Shown: piece by piece, positions 37,935 through 46,385 of the stretch
Numbering within the stretch: position 1 is the first letter of the stretch
Layout of the letters: each line of letters starts with the position of its first letter
Source: an uncultured Sulfitobacter sp.
GTDB taxonomy: Bacteria > Pseudomonadota > Alphaproteobacteria > Rhodobacterales > Rhodobacteraceae
Length of the DNA stretch: 64,000 nucleotides
Direction: 5' to 3'
Assembly: GCF_947497275.1 (NCBI RefSeq)
Contig: NZ_CANMFS010000003.1
Span: 434,001-498,000 of the forward strand
Translations under genes and position numbers: made by a program
Notes under the pieces: model-generated
Databases searched by the model: none
Told to the model about the DNA's origin: nothing
What the model saw: the letters and a program-made list of their open reading frames with translations, nothing else

Positions 37935-38360
37935 TCACGCGACTTGCGGCAATTCCTGCAAGGCGTGGCAACGAACGTCACTTGTGGGTTCGTTCTCACC
38001 GATCTGCCGCAGCAACGATCCGAGCTTTTCGGACAACTCACAGCAATCATCGACGAATTCAGAAGCAGGATTTATCTGAGCAAAGAGGCCGCACTCAATA
38101 CGATCCGGATCGCTGACGTGCTCCAGCGTCAGCAACTTGTGAAAGTCCACAAGTTGGCTGCTTTGAGCCCGTGCTAACCGCCGCGTGTGCCGTACAGCTT
38201 CACAGAGCAGGAACACGCGGGCACTGGCTGCGGGGCCACCAAGCCTGCGAGCCGCCAAAGCCAAAGCGGTCCCATGATCCCGGAGAAACCGGCGGACGTG
38301 CATGAGGTTAGCGCAAGGCTTTTTGGTAGAGAAGGTTCTGTAGAAAGTCATCGGTTTCAT
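37935..38360 (-). CDS. Hypothetical protein
   Basis: About 141-residue protein without a recognised family; basic N-terminal half (LMHVRRFLRDHGTALALAARRL) and Cys/Glu-containing C-terminal half. The frame is open to 38450 but ATGs at 38360 and 38351 are more plausible starts (CGGGAT lies ahead of the second). It is the first of two same-direction unknown genes. Confidence 0.4.
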   Translation of the reverse strand: MKPMTFYRTFSTKKPCANLMHVRRFLRDHGTALALAARRLGGPAASARVFLLCEAVRHTRRLARAQSSQLVDFHKLLTLEHVSDPDRIECGLFAQINPASEFVDDCCELSEKLGSLLRQIGENEPTSDVRCHALQELPQVA

Positions 38361-39004
38361 CCCGAAAAGTGCTGCGCCAGACGGCAGCTCAAGAAGCCCA
38401 TTCCCTCCTATCAAAAGGCAATCTTGCCAGACACGCTGTAGCAGCAGCATTGTCTATCGGTCTGGCATTTGTTGATGTTTGTTTTGGTTCGGCCTCACCA
38501 GAGTATCCAGATCTTCGCGGCCTCAAAAGAGGGCCCGCGCAAGATCTGGAAATCAGGTGAGAAGGCAGCGGTCAAAGTATATCAGATATTTACGCTACAA
38601 GATTTGCAGCTCTTTACCCAGCCACCACGATTTGCGGTGCAATGACAAGGCAATCTTCTTGATGCGCTGTGTCGCTTGCACCGCCAGATCACGCTTATTG
38701 ATCCGTTTTGGCCGAATATTCTCATTCGGCCAAAACTATTTTAATTCAGAAGGTTAGGCACTCATGGCAAATCTAATCCCGTTTCGTGGCAAACAAAACT
38801 GGGGGGTTTGGCATAACTATGCCCGTATCGACATGTTCCGGCAACCGAATAATAGCCACTAAACCCACCTAAGTCATTGTTTTTATTCAGGGGTAAGAAC
38901 GAACCGGCCAATAGGTTAGCCATTTTGCAAGCAATATAGGTCCACTCGCATACGGCACGAACCAGCCCAATGAGAATTGTCAAACTCTGGAGGAATTTTG
39001 CAAA
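38361..39004. other. Gene-free stretch left of the transposition operon
   Basis: About 640 bp containing one strong hairpin terminator (separate entry). A minus-strand frame here encodes about 34 residues (AVQATQRIKKIALSLHRKSWW) that look protein-like but have no start, so a gene remnant is possible. A left end of the Tn7-like element may lie in or beyond this stretch; no terminal repeat could be identified by eye. Confidence 0.3.
38705..38746 (+). terminator. Rho-independent terminator hairpin
   Basis: GTTTTGGCCGAAT (38705-38717) pairs perfectly with ATTCGGCCAAAAC (38724-38736), with a 6-nt loop, followed by TATTTTAATT. No intact upstream gene on the plus strand was recognised. The symmetrical stem would also serve minus-strand transcripts. 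Confidence 0.65.
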
Positions 39005-39029
39005 CAAAAAAGCCGCCCTATTGGGCGAC
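39005..39029 (-). terminator. Terminator of the Tn7-like operon
   Basis: On the minus strand GTCGCCC (39023-39029) pairs with GGGCGGC (39012-39018) around a 4-nt loop and is followed by TTTTTTG. It lies 43 bp beyond the tniQ-like stop. Confidence 0.75.
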
Positions 39030-39072
39030 TTTGGAGTTCGAATATGAGATTGGGCTTGTAAGCCCCATTATG

Positions 39073-40899
39073 TTAAGTGAACAGATCCAGCTTGAGAACG
39101 CTGGCTCGATAGAAGTCCACACCAATCTCAGCTTTGGTCAAAACAGGCCGAATACCTCGACGCTTCAACTGGTTGACGACCTCTCTTACCTGAAGGCCAT
39201 GGTGCTCGGCGATCCGCGCCGGATGGATGAAGTTGCATTTGAACTCGGCGACGACCTCCGGGTTGAGCCTTGGGATGCGATGGACATCATCCGGTCCGGC
39301 GATCCATTCGATGGTCAGGCTCACCTCCTCAGGACAGCGGTCCACCAAACGCCATCCAATGTCCTTCGGAATCTTCAGCGCACCGAAGGCGGCCATTGGT
39401 GAGAGCCCCTCCGTGCAGACTGCGGCGTGCCGCTTGACCTCTATCGTATCCACGCGGAGCGCACCTACTCCGTCATGACCTTCCAAGTGAAAGACGCTTT
39501 CGAGAAATCCCCCGAGAACCATATGCACCACGGTCACGGCCGGCACTTTGGCCTTCTCCGCGGCCTTCGAGATCGGGACCAGTTCATCGGTTTCGGCATC
39601 CAGTTTGACCGCTCTCGCGTGCAGCTTGCCAACCAGCATGGCAATCTCCTCGCAATCTACGGCCTTCTGGGTGTGCCCCTTAGTTCCCGGCCTCCCGTAG
39701 TAGATGGGAGTGATCAGCCGCTCTTCAAAAAGCTGATCGATCAGCGGACGTGCACAACCCAACGCTTTGGGCAATGAGACCACATGAACTGTTCGCTTGA
39801 CGCGACCGGCAACCTCACGCCCCTCATGAACCGGGATAGGATAATGGGCCGACGCATTTTGCGGTAAGACTTCTGCCGCAACCAGCACATCGCGCAGGGT
39901 TCGAGAGTCGAGATCCTGCTCTATCGCCAGCGAGGCCACGGTGTGCAACCGGCGTTCGGTCAACTTGTCCCCCAAAACCTCTTTCCCGGCGGGTAGCGCA
40001 ATGTTCTCTGTAATGATCTTGCGCAGAATGCGCGCGATATCCCCTGGATCCTTGTCGGATTTGGAATAGGCCAGCGCTTCATAAAAGCGACCGAAAATTC
40101 TGCGCGGCCCGGGGGTGCCGGTTGTGGCGTCAAATTTCCGGATTTGCGCCATCAGCGCCTCTTGGATCCCTTCCTCACCGCGGGACGTGAACCCGAAACC
40201 GATATGTCCAGCATGATCCCAGTCATCCGCCGTCAGCTCCGGCAACTTCTGCTCAGGTCCGAGTTCGAGAAGTACCCCCAAAAGCTCTGTCGCTCTGACT
40301 GCCTGCTCCAGTGACTGCGCATCCAGCCACTCGGGACCAGCCTCTCCATTGAGACGGTTGACGGCATATTCCTGCAGCGGCGAGACTGGGCGCCGCTTTG
40401 CTTCGGCAACCAAAGCTTGAAGTTGTTCACCACGCTCGGGAACACGGCGCTCAAGCTCGTGAAACGGATCGGTCCATTTGCGCTTGGCCCGGCGCGTCAG
40501 CGCAATTTCATGACGAGGGCAAGTCCTAACAACTGACAAGGTCCATAGCCAGCGACCACGGCGCCCAGCCTCTTCGTCATCCTCGGCAAGGCATGCCGCG
40601 CAAAATATGGTATGAGGGTTTGCCAAGAACTCTGCGGTGACCAGCTCACCGCGAAGATCGTAGCGACGTTCCCCAACCGGAATGGCGACATTGGCGTGCA
40701 GTTCATCGAACGGAACGCCGGAGATCTCAGCCAGACGTACAATGGCGCCTTCTTTATTGGCGGCCATGTCCTGCGACTTGACCCCAATATCTTTTAGGAA
40801 TGCGATGACCTCATCTCCGATATGAAACTTCGCCAATCGGCTTGCGTATGAGAGCGGGCTTTCATCGAGAATGAATGGCAGATTGGGCAAGAGCATCAA
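39073..40899 (-). CDS. TniQ/TnsD-family target-selection protein
   Basis: 608-residue last protein of a four-gene Tn7-like operon. The N-terminal TniQ domain carries the zinc-finger arrangement C100-x2-C103 ... C127-x2-H130 (FCAACLAEDDE and RTCPRHEIAL). The long C-terminal part (from about residue 150) is the size seen in TnsD-type proteins that bind a fixed attachment site, rather than the short TniQ of many CRISPR-associated elements. The start codon overlaps the TnsC-like stop (ATGA). It would recruit the TnsC-like ATPase to DNA. The attachment site recognised is unknown. Confidence 0.88.
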   Translation of the reverse strand: MMLLPNLPFILDESPLSYASRLAKFHIGDEVIAFLKDIGVKSQDMAANKEGAIVRLAEISGVPFDELHANVAIPVGERRYDLRGELVTAEFLANPHTIFCAACLAEDDEEAGRRGRWLWTLSVVRTCPRHEIALTRRAKRKWTDPFHELERRVPERGEQLQALVAEAKRRPVSPLQEYAVNRLNGEAGPEWLDAQSLEQAVRATELLGVLLELGPEQKLPELTADDWDHAGHIGFGFTSRGEEGIQEALMAQIRKFDATTGTPGPRRIFGRFYEALAYSKSDKDPGDIARILRKIITENIALPAGKEVLGDKLTERRLHTVASLAIEQDLDSRTLRDVLVAAEVLPQNASAHYPIPVHEGREVAGRVKRTVHVVSLPKALGCARPLIDQLFEERLITPIYYGRPGTKGHTQKAVDCEEIAMLVGKLHARAVKLDAETDELVPISKAAEKAKVPAVTVVHMVLGGFLESVFHLEGHDGVGALRVDTIEVKRHAAVCTEGLSPMAAFGALKIPKDIGWRLVDRCPEEVSLTIEWIAGPDDVHRIPRLNPEVVAEFKCNFIHPARIAEHHGLQVREVVNQLKRRGIRPVLTKAEIGVDFYRASVLKLDLFT

Positions 40900-41867
40900 T
40901 ACGCTCCTCCGCCGGAGAATTTGGCCTCACTTAAATCGATCTTGGCCCATTGGCGTGCCAGAAAGACGTTCTGGCCTACGCCACAGCCTTCTTGCATGCC
41001 CCAGCTCTCCGCAAAATGTTGCAGGGTCAATTCATCGGCATCATCCAGTGCCGCCGCTTCAAGCGCCGCGAGGATGTTTTCCATGCAGCGACCGAAGCGG
41101 TTGCGGCTGGCGTGGACCAACCGATCCACAAGATCATCTTCTGAGGGCGGTCGCATGCCGACCGCGTGGCAGAAATCCGTAATGACACCAAACAGAGCCT
41201 TGCGATCAGAATGCGGGGAGACATCACCCAATGGCATCCGCCAGTAGCGGCGTGTGACCTGGGCATCACAGGATGCTATCTGCCAAAGGCTCTCGATGCC
41301 ACTCAACACGACGCTAACCGCTCCGTCGCCCTGCATCAGGTTGCGGACCGTTTTCAGGAACACGTCGATCTTGAACCTGCTGCCGGCGCCAAAGAGGTCA
41401 TGGGCCTCGTCGATCCAAAGGATCGCCGTGCCCCGCAGTTTGAAGTGGTGCCGCACTTTACGCATGAGGTCATCTTCGGTGACGGAGTTTGAGCGCGAAA
41501 CCGGATATCCGCTTGCGCCCAGGATCTCGATGGCGAGGCTTTTGGCTGTCGCCGGGCTGGGCACGCGAACCCCGACCCAAGGTTGATGGACCGCATCGCG
41601 CGGCTGAAGCGCTGGATGGTTTTTGAGACCATGGTAAACCAGAGAGGTTTTCCCGCCGCCCGCGGGCTCCACCACGGCGATACCACGGGCATCGCCATCC
41701 TTAGTGTAGAGCCGCGGCGCTGCGATCAGGTTGCCATACTCATCGCGTTGTAAAAGCCGATCCAAATAGCTGCGGAACTGAACGTCCCGCGGTGTCGAGA
41801 TATGCTTTTCCCGCAGCCGATCGACGGCTGCGAGTTTTGCGTTGATGGGTGAGATTGTCGTGTTCAT
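40896..41867 (-). CDS. TnsC/TniB-family AAA+ transposition ATPase
   Basis: 323-residue AAA+ regulator linking target selection to the transposase. Walker A is EPAGGGKTS (residues 67-75) and Walker B is ILWIDEAHD (149-157), followed by the sensor-like VVLSGIESLW. Length and motifs fit the TniB/TnsC group. It starts 2 bp after the TnsB-like stop and overlaps tniQ by 4 nt. Confidence 0.92.
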   Translation of the reverse strand: MNTTISPINAKLAAVDRLREKHISTPRDVQFRSYLDRLLQRDEYGNLIAAPRLYTKDGDARGIAVVEPAGGGKTSLVYHGLKNHPALQPRDAVHQPWVGVRVPSPATAKSLAIEILGASGYPVSRSNSVTEDDLMRKVRHHFKLRGTAILWIDEAHDLFGAGSRFKIDVFLKTVRNLMQGDGAVSVVLSGIESLWQIASCDAQVTRRYWRMPLGDVSPHSDRKALFGVITDFCHAVGMRPPSEDDLVDRLVHASRNRFGRCMENILAALEAAALDDADELTLQHFAESWGMQEGCGVGQNVFLARQWAKIDLSEAKFSGGGAY

Positions 41868-41869
41868 GT

Positions 41870-44089
41870 TTATTTATCCTCCATGGACCAATCGCTGCTG
41901 TTGTCAGCCCCGTCGGCATCATCGCCTGGCTGAGAATCCGGAAATTGGATCGGACGAGGGTCGCCGGAAGAAGTTTCCGCAACGTCATCCCGATATTTTA
42001 GTTTTGAGGTTTCCGAAGTTGCTGAACCGGCCGTTGGAAGGCTCGTTCCCCAGTTACCTCGGTCTTCCTCATAGGGGCTTTTTGGCTCCGTCTCGGATAT
42101 CGTGAAACCGATGAACAGGCGGTCGTCTTCATAATCCTCACGTTTTTCGGACCAGTCCTGCATGGTGAGGCCGACACGTGTCATGGCGGCGCTATTGGTT
42201 TCCTTGATGTAGTCGAGCGCCTGGCGCACTACAGCAAAGTTGACCTCGGCAGCCTGGGCATTCTGCGCTCGAATTTCCGCAGCGGCGTTAATCCAGTCCT
42301 GTGCCGAAACACCCTGATACCGATCAAAGACTGCGGGTATCTCATACCACCGCCCATTCAATTCGGCCCAAATCGCCCCGATGTCCTCAGGATACCACCG
42401 GATTGCGACTTTGCGATCCTGCGACTTTGTCATGAAGCGTGCCAGAACATGTGAGTGATAGCGAATTCCCAAGATAGTAATCCCCTGCTTGGTCACAGAG
42501 CGTTCCCGCTCTTGGCCAAAAATCAAACGTCGACGCCCAAGATCAGGCGGGGGCTGGACCCCGTATTTCTCTACCAGCCGGTTCCAGCAATCCAACGGCG
42601 TCTCACCGTCCAGCCCGCTATGGGGCGAGCGGTGATAGACGTCGACGACGTATCGAACCAAAACCGTGCAGAACTCTTCCGGGTTAAGGACCGCGCGTTC
42701 TTCAGATTCATAATCACCCCGCTTGACGCTGTTGCTAAAGGTGCGCCCGCTCAACCTGGGCATAAGCTGAGTTGCGAATGTACCGAACACCCGCTCGATG
42801 CGTCCTTTCAAATGCGGGTCGCCGGCCGGGCAGTACTCTACCGTAATCCCAAGGTCCGAGGTTCGGGCTTGGATCAAGCTTGAGATATTGTACGCCGCGC
42901 AATCCGTGACAATGACAGACGGCCACCCGAATTGGTTCCAAGCCGTGAGGCCACCACAGGCATCTCCCCAGACGCCCTTGTCTCGCATCATCATCTCGAT
43001 CACGCGCAACGCGCTTTGAGAATTCGGCCTGCGCGATATGACCATCCCGACAATACAGCGGGTTGCGCAACAGATGGCTACGGTAATCCACCAGCGCGCC
43101 TTCTTCTTGTCGAGACCAAGCTTCTTTTTCTCTTCCTCGGTCAAATGGTGGTACAATCCACCTTCTGCCATGAGAGTGATCGCATCCACTTCCCACTCAT
43201 CGAACTCGACCCTCTGCATAGGCCGCGCGACTTGCAGGCCCATGCCTACAGGGGCGAACTGACGGTTCGCTGCTTGGCGACCATGTCGAGACAAGGTGAT
43301 GTCAAACGGATTAAGCTTGCGGATTGCCTGGCGCACGGTCTCGCGCGACGGGCAGACGATTTCCGGCTCGCCCTCAGCTCGGCGCCGCTCGTTTTCCTTG
43401 ATAAAGGCGGTTTTCACGTCATCGAAGATGATTTTCTGGGACGGCCGCTGGTCGTTAAGGTAGTTGCCGACAACCTTACCCATGAGCATCAACTCGTCAG
43501 CGGTCATCCGGCGATCCCGGTTCCCGCGCTCCGCGCTCTTGTCGTAAAGACCAGGCAGGCCGAAACGACGCTCCCTTCTTTCCCATTCCAGCACAGTTTT
43601 CGCGCCCAGCTTTTTAGGAACAGCGAGATATTCGCTGTCGCCCTCGGGCTGTTCCCTTTCCATAATTTCGCCAGCCCGCATCCTGATGTACCCGAGGACA
43701 GGTCTGACAGACGTGGCGATCCGAGTGACGTCTTTGGTCTCGTCATTCAGAAGTTCACGGAAGGCTTTCACCACCGCAAAACGCATGCTCGCTTTCCTCT
43801 GCGCCTTAGTGCCGCGCAGTGAAAGGAGACCACCGTCCGGCAGAAGGCGCTGGCGTAGTTGCTCAGGCTGGAATTCGTTTGGTGTGCACTCAAAATTGCC
43901 AACCGCAAGGTAGCGGCTGATTTCGGCATTGGTCATAACCTGGGGTACGCCCGTACCTTTCGCCGCGACGAAAATGTGCCCCTCCTCTCGGGTCTGAAAG
44001 TAACGGTGCGGCTGGCCGCCGATGACGATGCCATCATATTCGGAGAACGAAAACTTGGGCTGTGCGGAACTGGGTGTGGTGGCGATCAT
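41870..44089 (-). CDS. TnsB/TniA-like DDE transposase
   Basis: 739-residue Mu/Tn7-type DDE integrase that joins the element 3' ends to target DNA. The catalytic triad is visible: Asp in FDEWEVDA (297 or 302), Asp396 in VIVTDCAAYN, and Glu432 in HLKGRIERVF, with the classical 35-residue spacing between the last two. An N-terminal DNA-binding region and a C-terminal beta-barrel and tail of about 150 residues complete the usual layout. ATGA overlap with the TnsA-like gene. Confidence 0.94.
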   Translation of the reverse strand: MIATTPSSAQPKFSFSEYDGIVIGGQPHRYFQTREEGHIFVAAKGTGVPQVMTNAEISRYLAVGNFECTPNEFQPEQLRQRLLPDGGLLSLRGTKAQRKASMRFAVVKAFRELLNDETKDVTRIATSVRPVLGYIRMRAGEIMEREQPEGDSEYLAVPKKLGAKTVLEWERRERRFGLPGLYDKSAERGNRDRRMTADELMLMGKVVGNYLNDQRPSQKIIFDDVKTAFIKENERRRAEGEPEIVCPSRETVRQAIRKLNPFDITLSRHGRQAANRQFAPVGMGLQVARPMQRVEFDEWEVDAITLMAEGGLYHHLTEEEKKKLGLDKKKARWWITVAICCATRCIVGMVISRRPNSQSALRVIEMMMRDKGVWGDACGGLTAWNQFGWPSVIVTDCAAYNISSLIQARTSDLGITVEYCPAGDPHLKGRIERVFGTFATQLMPRLSGRTFSNSVKRGDYESEERAVLNPEEFCTVLVRYVVDVYHRSPHSGLDGETPLDCWNRLVEKYGVQPPPDLGRRRLIFGQERERSVTKQGITILGIRYHSHVLARFMTKSQDRKVAIRWYPEDIGAIWAELNGRWYEIPAVFDRYQGVSAQDWINAAAEIRAQNAQAAEVNFAVVRQALDYIKETNSAAMTRVGLTMQDWSEKREDYEDDRLFIGFTISETEPKSPYEEDRGNWGTSLPTAGSATSETSKLKYRDDVAETSSGDPRPIQFPDSQPGDDADGADNSSDWSMEDK

Positions 44090-44760
44090 TTGAAAATCCT
44101 CCGGCAGACGTAGGCTTCGTGCGCGATACGCACCTTGATGACGAGTTTGAGTTCGTGGGAGCGGATCAGCCGAACAATGGTCCGGAAGCCACGCGCGCTG
44201 AGACCTATGGCATCGACGAGATCCTGGATTTGCACGGAGGCGACCATTTCATTCATGATCCTGCGTCCAATCGCGTCGGCCTCAGGGTCGGGACGGCGCA
44301 TTTCGTGCATCATCTCGGCGTTGAAAAGCTCGACGGGGTCGAGATCCCTCTCGGTCATAATGACCACATCATCCGCGAAATCCGGCGTGACCTGGGCTGC
44401 GATCTGTGCCAACTCGGCTTGAACTTCCGGCTGGCGGCGGCGGTATTCGGATTTCACCATGATCGCCCGGCGAGAGCCGTCGGCCATCAGAACACGGAAA
44501 TCGAAATGATGCGTCGCAGTCTTGCCGTTCGGCTTCACCCATTTGAACGGCACCTGGTTCTCCAGGCCAGCCACATCAGGTCGTGCGATGGTCACCAGAG
44601 CCGTGCACAGTTCGGTGTGGCTCTCGATATCCATGGTTCGACCTTCGTCAGGCCCAAATGTGAACTGACCGGTGAAATGTGTGCGGCGACCTTTGGCGAC
44701 CTTCCGGGTTGTTTGAATCCGCTCTGGCAACGCAAGTCCGCCATCTGACAAGTAATTCAT
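44086..44760 (-). CDS. TnsA-like endonuclease subunit of the transposase
   Basis: 224-residue protein in the tnsA position. PD-(D/E)xK-type residues are visible: Glu46/Glu50 in DIESHTE, Asp87 in HHFDFRV and Lys103 in IMVKSEYR, matching TnsA, which cleaves the 5' strands so that the element is excised and moved by cut-and-paste rather than left as a cointegrate. The ATG at 44760 is preferred because GGAAAAAG precedes it; an ATG at 44778 lacks an RBS. It is the first gene of the operon. Confidence 0.85.
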   Translation of the reverse strand: MNYLSDGGLALPERIQTTRKVAKGRRTHFTGQFTFGPDEGRTMDIESHTELCTALVTIARPDVAGLENQVPFKWVKPNGKTATHHFDFRVLMADGSRRAIMVKSEYRRRQPEVQAELAQIAAQVTPDFADDVVIMTERDLDPVELFNAEMMHEMRRPDPEADAIGRRIMNEMVASVQIQDLVDAIGLSARGFRTIVRLIRSHELKLVIKVRIAHEAYVCRRIFK

Positions 44761-44781
44761 GCTTTTTCCTTTTGGCATGAG

Positions 44782-44831
44782 GGTATCGCTCGTCGGAATT
44801 CACTCCGACGCTGCCCGAAGGCGGCGATACC
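44782..44831 (-). promoter_or_regulatory. Structured leader upstream of tnsA (three-way junction)
   Basis: GGTATCGC (44782-44789) and GCGATACC (44824-44831) form an 8-bp outer stem enclosing two hairpins: CGTCGGA/TCCGACG (44791-44797/44804-44810, 6-nt loop) and GCC/GGC (44813-44815/44820-44822). In the minus-strand transcript the second loop is UUCG, a very stable tetraloop. It sits about 20 nt upstream of the tnsA ATG, inside the likely 5' leader. Attenuator, protein-binding site or transposon-end structure are all possible. Confidence 0.5.
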
Positions 44832-45533
44832 GATTTCTGGTTTTGTTTGTTTGGGCTCCCGAGGATTCAGGCGGCCCTTGCTGCAAGCTTCACATCGGAT
44901 GGGCTTGCGTATTTTTGTGGCTTATTCTGTTCCCTTGACCATATCGTTCATCCCCTCTTGGCTGTGGCCTCCCAATCATCGCCGAGTTCCGACGCTGTTG
45001 ACTGAAAGGTTGGCTGACCGCCTGTTTCACGAAGAAAAATTTGCGTCCCGGTCGGTGTGATCTGCCGGTCAGCCTTCGCTTGAGGACGAGAAACTACCCA
45101 TTGCGCGCTCCCCAACAACAGCTGATTTTGCGCAAAATAAATTTGCCGAAATCGTTTCCGTCCAAAATAAAATGATCCCAAGGGAACTCTAAAATAAGAT
45201 CAAGCTATTGAAATAAATACGGAAATACCCACGCTCACTGAACAGCATCCGAGAGATGAGCCTGCCAAGAAAGTTGTTCTATGGCCAAGTCGACTGGAAT
45301 GGCTCCAATCACTCGCTAAGCACGAGATAATTTTACAACACCTCATCCAGAATATCGAAAGCGGTGGAAGGGCCAGGGCACCGATACGGCTGCAAAACGA
45401 TTCGTCAGGGGACGATTTAGCCCGCGGCGAAATCTAACCTTACGATACCCAAAGGCGCTTTCGGTGCCGGAATATCTGCGCCGATGCGCAGGGGGTAACT
45501 GACCTTGAGCGGTTTTAGCGTCTCGTTTCTCAA
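44832..45533. other. AT-richer non-coding stretch; probable right end of the Tn7-like element
   Basis: About 700 bp with no recognised gene. It has an inverted pair GGCTGACCG/CGGTCAGCC (45012-45020 and 45066-45074) and a run of AAAATAA-like words at 45134, 45164, 45191 and about 45210. In Tn7-type elements tnsA lies just inside the right end, and that end carries repeated TnsB sites, so this is where the boundary is expected. The exact terminus was not identified. Confidence 0.4.
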
Positions 45534-46060
45534 TCACGACATTCCGATCTTTGGAGATCGAAATGACAAAGACCGCACGCGTGCTGACTTGTCGCCGGTT
45601 TGCAGCCATCCAAAGCTTGTTTGGAAACTCGTCTCGGTCAGGGATACATGCGCTTGCAGCGGTGGCCGCAATTCCAAAGCCTTTGGATCGCGCGCTAACT
45701 CATAGATACGTAGCAAGTGCCAATGCTCCCGCCGTTCCTCTGCGACCTCCAGTTCGTTTCGGGAGGTATGAGAAGGCGTAAGCTCCCACCCGTCGGCCGT
45801 TTTAACTTCGATCAGGCGATCATGCCCCTCCGGTGTGACGCTGGCAATGTGGCAGCCCATCCCATCGCCGTCTCCAGCGCACCCGCTCCGCGAGGTCATT
45901 CCGACCGTACTGGCTTAAAGTCACCCGCTCCTCACCGGCATATCCGAGCGCAGGGTTCCGTTCATCCCGGCCGGCGGCATCGAACCGTCGGGCGATGCGC
46001 TGCATATGCTCCAACTCATCCGGAGGTGGCGCATCTACGAAGGTTCGGTGCGACACCAAT
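45534..46060 (-). pseudogene. Broken DUF3883-domain gene
   Basis: The minus strand encodes in one frame (about 46060-45873) ELEHMQRIARRFDAAGRDERNPALGYAGEERV and in another (about 45873-45534) GHDRLIEVKTADGWELTPSHTSRNELEVAEE with the closing AHVSLTETSFQ. Together these are the DUF3883 family layout, a PD-(D/E)xK-like fold (EVKT core) often found in defence genes. At least one frameshift and a short loss at their junction break the gene. N-terminal coding sequence further upstream is not recognisable. Likely a dead defence gene. Confidence 0.7.
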
Positions 46061-46385
46061 GAAGAGCGGCGCAGCCTCAGCCTGAGGCCTGATAAAGTAC
46101 GAACAACGAACTGCGCGGCAGGCACACAGTGTGATCGCAGCCCAAACCAAATTTTGGCAACCCCAAAGGCGCGGCGTATCCATCTCGAACGGCGGAGCTG
46201 CAGTTCGCTGCGAGCAGTACAAATGGCGGCTCTTGATCGATAGATTTCCATGCAAGGTGTAGCGCACGATCTCGTGTTCGAGTATTGGGGGGAACTGGAA
46301 TTGACACTGGTTGAGCTCGCGGTGGTCGGTATACTGGAGCTCGATAATCCAATGCTCTACCAAGATATTTTAAGTAAGAAATGTT

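Noticed and set aside
39073..44760. CRISPR-associated transposon
   Set aside because: No Cas12k, Cascade genes or CRISPR repeats are visible in the window, and the TniQ is of TnsD size.
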